Source: CAZZKF01 sp964654995
GTDB taxonomy: Bacteria; Pseudomonadota; Alphaproteobacteria; CAZZKF01
Assembly (NCBI GenBank): GCA_964654995.1
Contig: CAZZKF010000098.1
Coordinates: 1 to 7,283 of the forward strand
Direction: 5' to 3'
Length of the DNA stretch: 7,283 nucleotides
Shown: positions 6,185 through 7,283 of the stretch, piece by piece
Layout of the letters: every line of letters starts with the position of its first letter
Position numbering within the stretch: position 1 is the first letter of the stretch
Translations under genes and position numbers: made by a program
Notes under the pieces: generated by a model
The model's input: only the letters and a program-made list of their open reading frames with translations
Databases searched by the model: none
Told to the model about the DNA's origin: nothing

Positions 6185-7021
6185 GTGAACCGGACGGCAT
6201 TCAGAACCGGGCGAACCGTCATTGTCGCTGTCATCTTCATGGGCGTTCTGGCGGCCTGTGCCGGCGGGCCACACGAGGATGATTCCGCCGATCTGGTTCG
6301 GACCTGGGCCCGGGCCCGCGTCGTGCTGCCCGGCGATGGCAGTGGCGGGCGGGTGCTGCGCATGGACAGCCCGGTGCTCGATCGCCAACTGGCCCGGTTC
6401 CGGGCTGCCGGCCGCCGGTTGCCGGTGCTGCTTTACCTGCATGGGTGCACCGGCCTGCGCCAGGGCAGCTTTGCCTTCATGCGGGCAATGGCCGCGGCCG
6501 GCTTTGCGGTGATTGCACCGGACAGCATGGCCCGGCGGTTTCGGCCCTGGCAGTGCGATCCCAAGGCCAAGCGCGGCGGCTTTCACCTTTATGTCTATGA
6601 ATTTCGTCTGGCCGAGATCGCCTATGCGCTCGAGCGCCTCGAGGGCCTCGACTGGGTTGATCGCCGGCGCCTCTACCTGATGGGGGTGAGCGAAGGCGGT
6701 GTCGCCGCGGCGCTCTACCGGGGAAGCGAATTCCGGGCCCGGGTGATCGCCCAGTGGACCTGCCACGGGGGTCCGCTGGTACGCGGACTGCTGGCACCGG
6801 CGGACGAGCCGGTGCTGGCCGTCGTGCGCGATCGTGATCCCTGGTACGATTCGAATCACACGCAGGCGCAGGGCGGCGACTGCGGTGTCTTTTTCGGGGA
6901 TCGACCGGGGTCGCGATCAGTGGTTCTGGAGACCGGGAGCAAGCATGATGTCCTCGCGGATCCGGCGGTCCGGCGCATGATCATCAGCTTTCTTCAGGGC
7001 AGGCCCCGCAAATCGAATTGA
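6185..7021 (+). CDS. Lipoprotein of the alpha/beta-hydrolase (dienelactone hydrolase-like) family
   Basis: The 278-residue product starts with a lipoprotein signal: basic N-terminus, hydrophobic VIVAVIFMGV and lipobox LAAC with the lipidated cysteine at 25, so it should be membrane-anchored outside the cytoplasm. The alpha/beta-hydrolase core shows the oxyanion-hole segment LHGCTG at 85-90, the nucleophile elbow GVSEGG with Ser169, a likely acid at Asp216 or Asp218, and the catalytic histidine His254 in SKHD. HGC-TG followed by PDS at 112-114 is the pattern I associate with dienelactone-hydrolase-like proteins. The substrate is unknown; esterase or peptidase activity fits equally. Cys88, Cys124, Cys193 and Cys233 could form disulfides if the protein is periplasmic. 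It starts at GTG 6185, four bases after the ispE stop, with GAGG at 6179-6182 overlapping that stop. This suggests coupled translation as the last gene of the unit. ATG 6239 would destroy the signal peptide and was not chosen. Confidence 0.82.
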   Translation: MNRTAFRTGRTVIVAVIFMGVLAACAGGPHEDDSADLVRTWARARVVLPGDGSGGRVLRMDSPVLDRQLARFRAAGRRLPVLLYLHGCTGLRQGSFAFMRAMAAAGFAVIAPDSMARRFRPWQCDPKAKRGGFHLYVYEFRLAEIAYALERLEGLDWVDRRRLYLMGVSEGGVAAALYRGSEFRARVIAQWTCHGGPLVRGLLAPADEPVLAVVRDRDPWYDSNHTQAQGGDCGVFFGDRPGSRSVVLETGSKHDVLADPAVRRMIISFLQGRPRKSN

Positions 7022-7048
7022 GGCCTCCGAGCCAGCCCTTGCGAGGCC
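7022..7048 (+). terminator. Inverted repeat directly after the hydrolase stop
   Basis: GGCCTC at 7022-7027 is perfectly complementary to GAGGCC at 7043-7048 with a 15-base loop, starting at the base after the TGA stop. The GC-only position and location fit a transcript end for the TPR-ispE-hydrolase unit. The loop is long and no T-run follows, so it may be a weak or Rho-assisted terminator, or chance. Confidence 0.3.
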
Positions 7049-7063
7049 ACTTGGAGAACTGCC

Positions 7064-7189
7064 ATGAGCACCTGCGATTTGCGGCTAGGCCTTAGGAAAG
7101 GCTTAACGAATCGCCATTATGGTTTTTCCGCCAATATCAGGACGCGGTTGAATGAGCCGAACTGCCAGGGTGGACGCGAATATTGTTGA
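7064..7189 (+). CDS. Possible small protein, 41 residues, unrecognised
   Basis: An ATG at 7064 is preceded by GGAG at 7053-7056 with the ideal 7-base spacing, better than most starts in this window. The frame runs 41 codons to TGA at 7187-7189. The peptide starts MSTCDLRLGLRKGL and ends in GGREYC; it is polar and basic with cysteines at 4, 34 and 41, and has no membrane segment or signal peptide. I recognise no family. A strong hairpin (7086-7105) lies inside the frame. It could be a small regulatory or leader peptide, or a chance frame; the intergenic base composition argues for caution. Confidence 0.25.
   Translation: MSTCDLRLGLRKGLTNRHYGFSANIRTRLNEPNCQGGREYC
7086..7105. repeat. 8-bp hairpin with AGGA loop
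   Basis: TAGGCCTT at 7086-7093 pairs with AAGGCTTA at 7098-7105 around the four-base loop AGGA; all eight positions pair, one as G-T. The nearest T-run (TTTTT at 7123-7127) begins 18 bases after the stem, too far for a classical terminator. It may be an RNA structure within the small ORF or in a transcript end. Confidence 0.4.
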
Positions 7190-7196
7190 TTTGGTC

Positions 7197-7225
7197 TTGG
7201 CGTGATTCACGTCTCGCATTATAGT
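7197..7225 (+). promoter_or_regulatory. Promoter for the gene starting at 7260
   Basis: TTGGCG at 7197-7202 (four of six to TTGACA) and TATAGT at 7220-7225 (five of six to TATAAT) are separated by the optimal 17 bases. Transcription would start near 7232, giving a leader of about 28 bases to the ATG at 7260. This is the best promoter match in the window and sits in the proper place before a gene start. Confidence 0.5.
7201..7211. promoter_or_regulatory. Palindrome within the promoter, possible operator
   Basis: CGTGATTCACG consists of two perfect 5-base arms around a single T. It overlaps the last two bases of the -35 hexamer and extends into the spacer, where a bound dimeric regulator would interfere with RNA polymerase. 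No regulator family is assigned; the site is short enough to arise by chance. Confidence 0.3.
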
Positions 7226-7259
7226 GGCGGCGGCGGGTTTGGTTGAAAGGCAGAGAACG

Positions 7260-7283
7260 ATGAAAGGTTTGAGAAAACTTACA
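7260..7283 (+). CDS. 5' end of a gene running off the window
   Basis: ATG at 7260 opens a frame of eight codons (MKGLRKLT) that reaches the window edge. GAAAGG at 7245-7250 lies 9 bases upstream and a good promoter lies at 7197-7225. The short basic N-terminus would suit a signal peptide or a small pilin-type leader, but eight residues cannot identify the product. Confidence 0.55.

Noticed and set aside
6173..6859. 228-codon minus-strand frame opposite the hydrolase
   Set aside because: The + strand encodes a lipobox and a complete catalytic triad here, so the minus frame is a compositional shadow.
7104..7120. CtrA-like site (TTAA half-site near 7103-7106)
   Set aside because: Only one TTAA half-site is present; seven bases later the sequence is CCAT rather than TTAA.
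7086..7127. Hairpin at 7086-7105 plus TTTTT at 7123-7127 as an intrinsic terminator
   Set aside because: The T-run begins 18 bases after the stem, far beyond the spacing of intrinsic terminators; the short CCATTATGG palindrome right before the T-run is too short to act as a stem.
1..7283. CRISPR array, tRNA, rRNA, insertion sequence or toxin-antitoxin pair
   Set aside because: I saw no regularly spaced repeats, cloverleaf, transposase motif, terminal inverted repeats of an element, or small paired genes.

Overview
The window is GC-rich and densely coded, with every convincing gene on the + strand. It most likely comes from an alphaproteobacterium. That is an inference from an ETF-ubiquinone oxidoreductase of the mitochondrial/proteobacterial type, a TPR lipoprotein directly upstream of ispE, and the base composition. 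I cannot name a genus.

Layout: 1-93 is a leader with nested inverted repeats and a plausible promoter. 94-1749 encodes electron transfer flavoprotein-ubiquinone oxidoreductase (ETF-QO), complete with FAD motif and [4Fe-4S] ligands. 1750-1819 is a short gap whose first 50 bases are strikingly AT-rich. 1820-3418 encodes a radical SAM protein with an N-terminal cobalamin-binding-type fold; its substrate is unknown and it is the least understood gene here. 3419-3511 is a gap with a UUCG-capped hairpin and a possible promoter. 3512-7021 is a tight three-gene unit: a TPR-repeat lipoprotein, ispE (MEP-pathway kinase) and a lipoprotein of the dienelactone-hydrolase type, with gaps of 11 and 4 bases. 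7022-7259 is a non-operonic interval with a hairpin, a possible 41-codon small gene with a good ribosome binding site, and a strong-looking promoter carrying an 11-base palindrome. A new gene starts at 7260 and runs off the end.

How the genes fit together: ETF-QO passes electrons from acyl-CoA and amino-acid dehydrogenases via ETF to ubiquinone, and IspE supplies isoprenoid precursors, including those of the quinone tail. These are housekeeping roles, and I see no defence system, mobile element, CRISPR array or RNA gene. The best candidate for new biology is the radical SAM gene between ETF-QO and the TPR/ispE unit, with its AT-rich upstream region. Secondary candidates are the small ORF and the palindrome-bearing promoter near the right end, and a degenerate hairpin/promoter motif upstream of both ETF-QO and the TPR gene.
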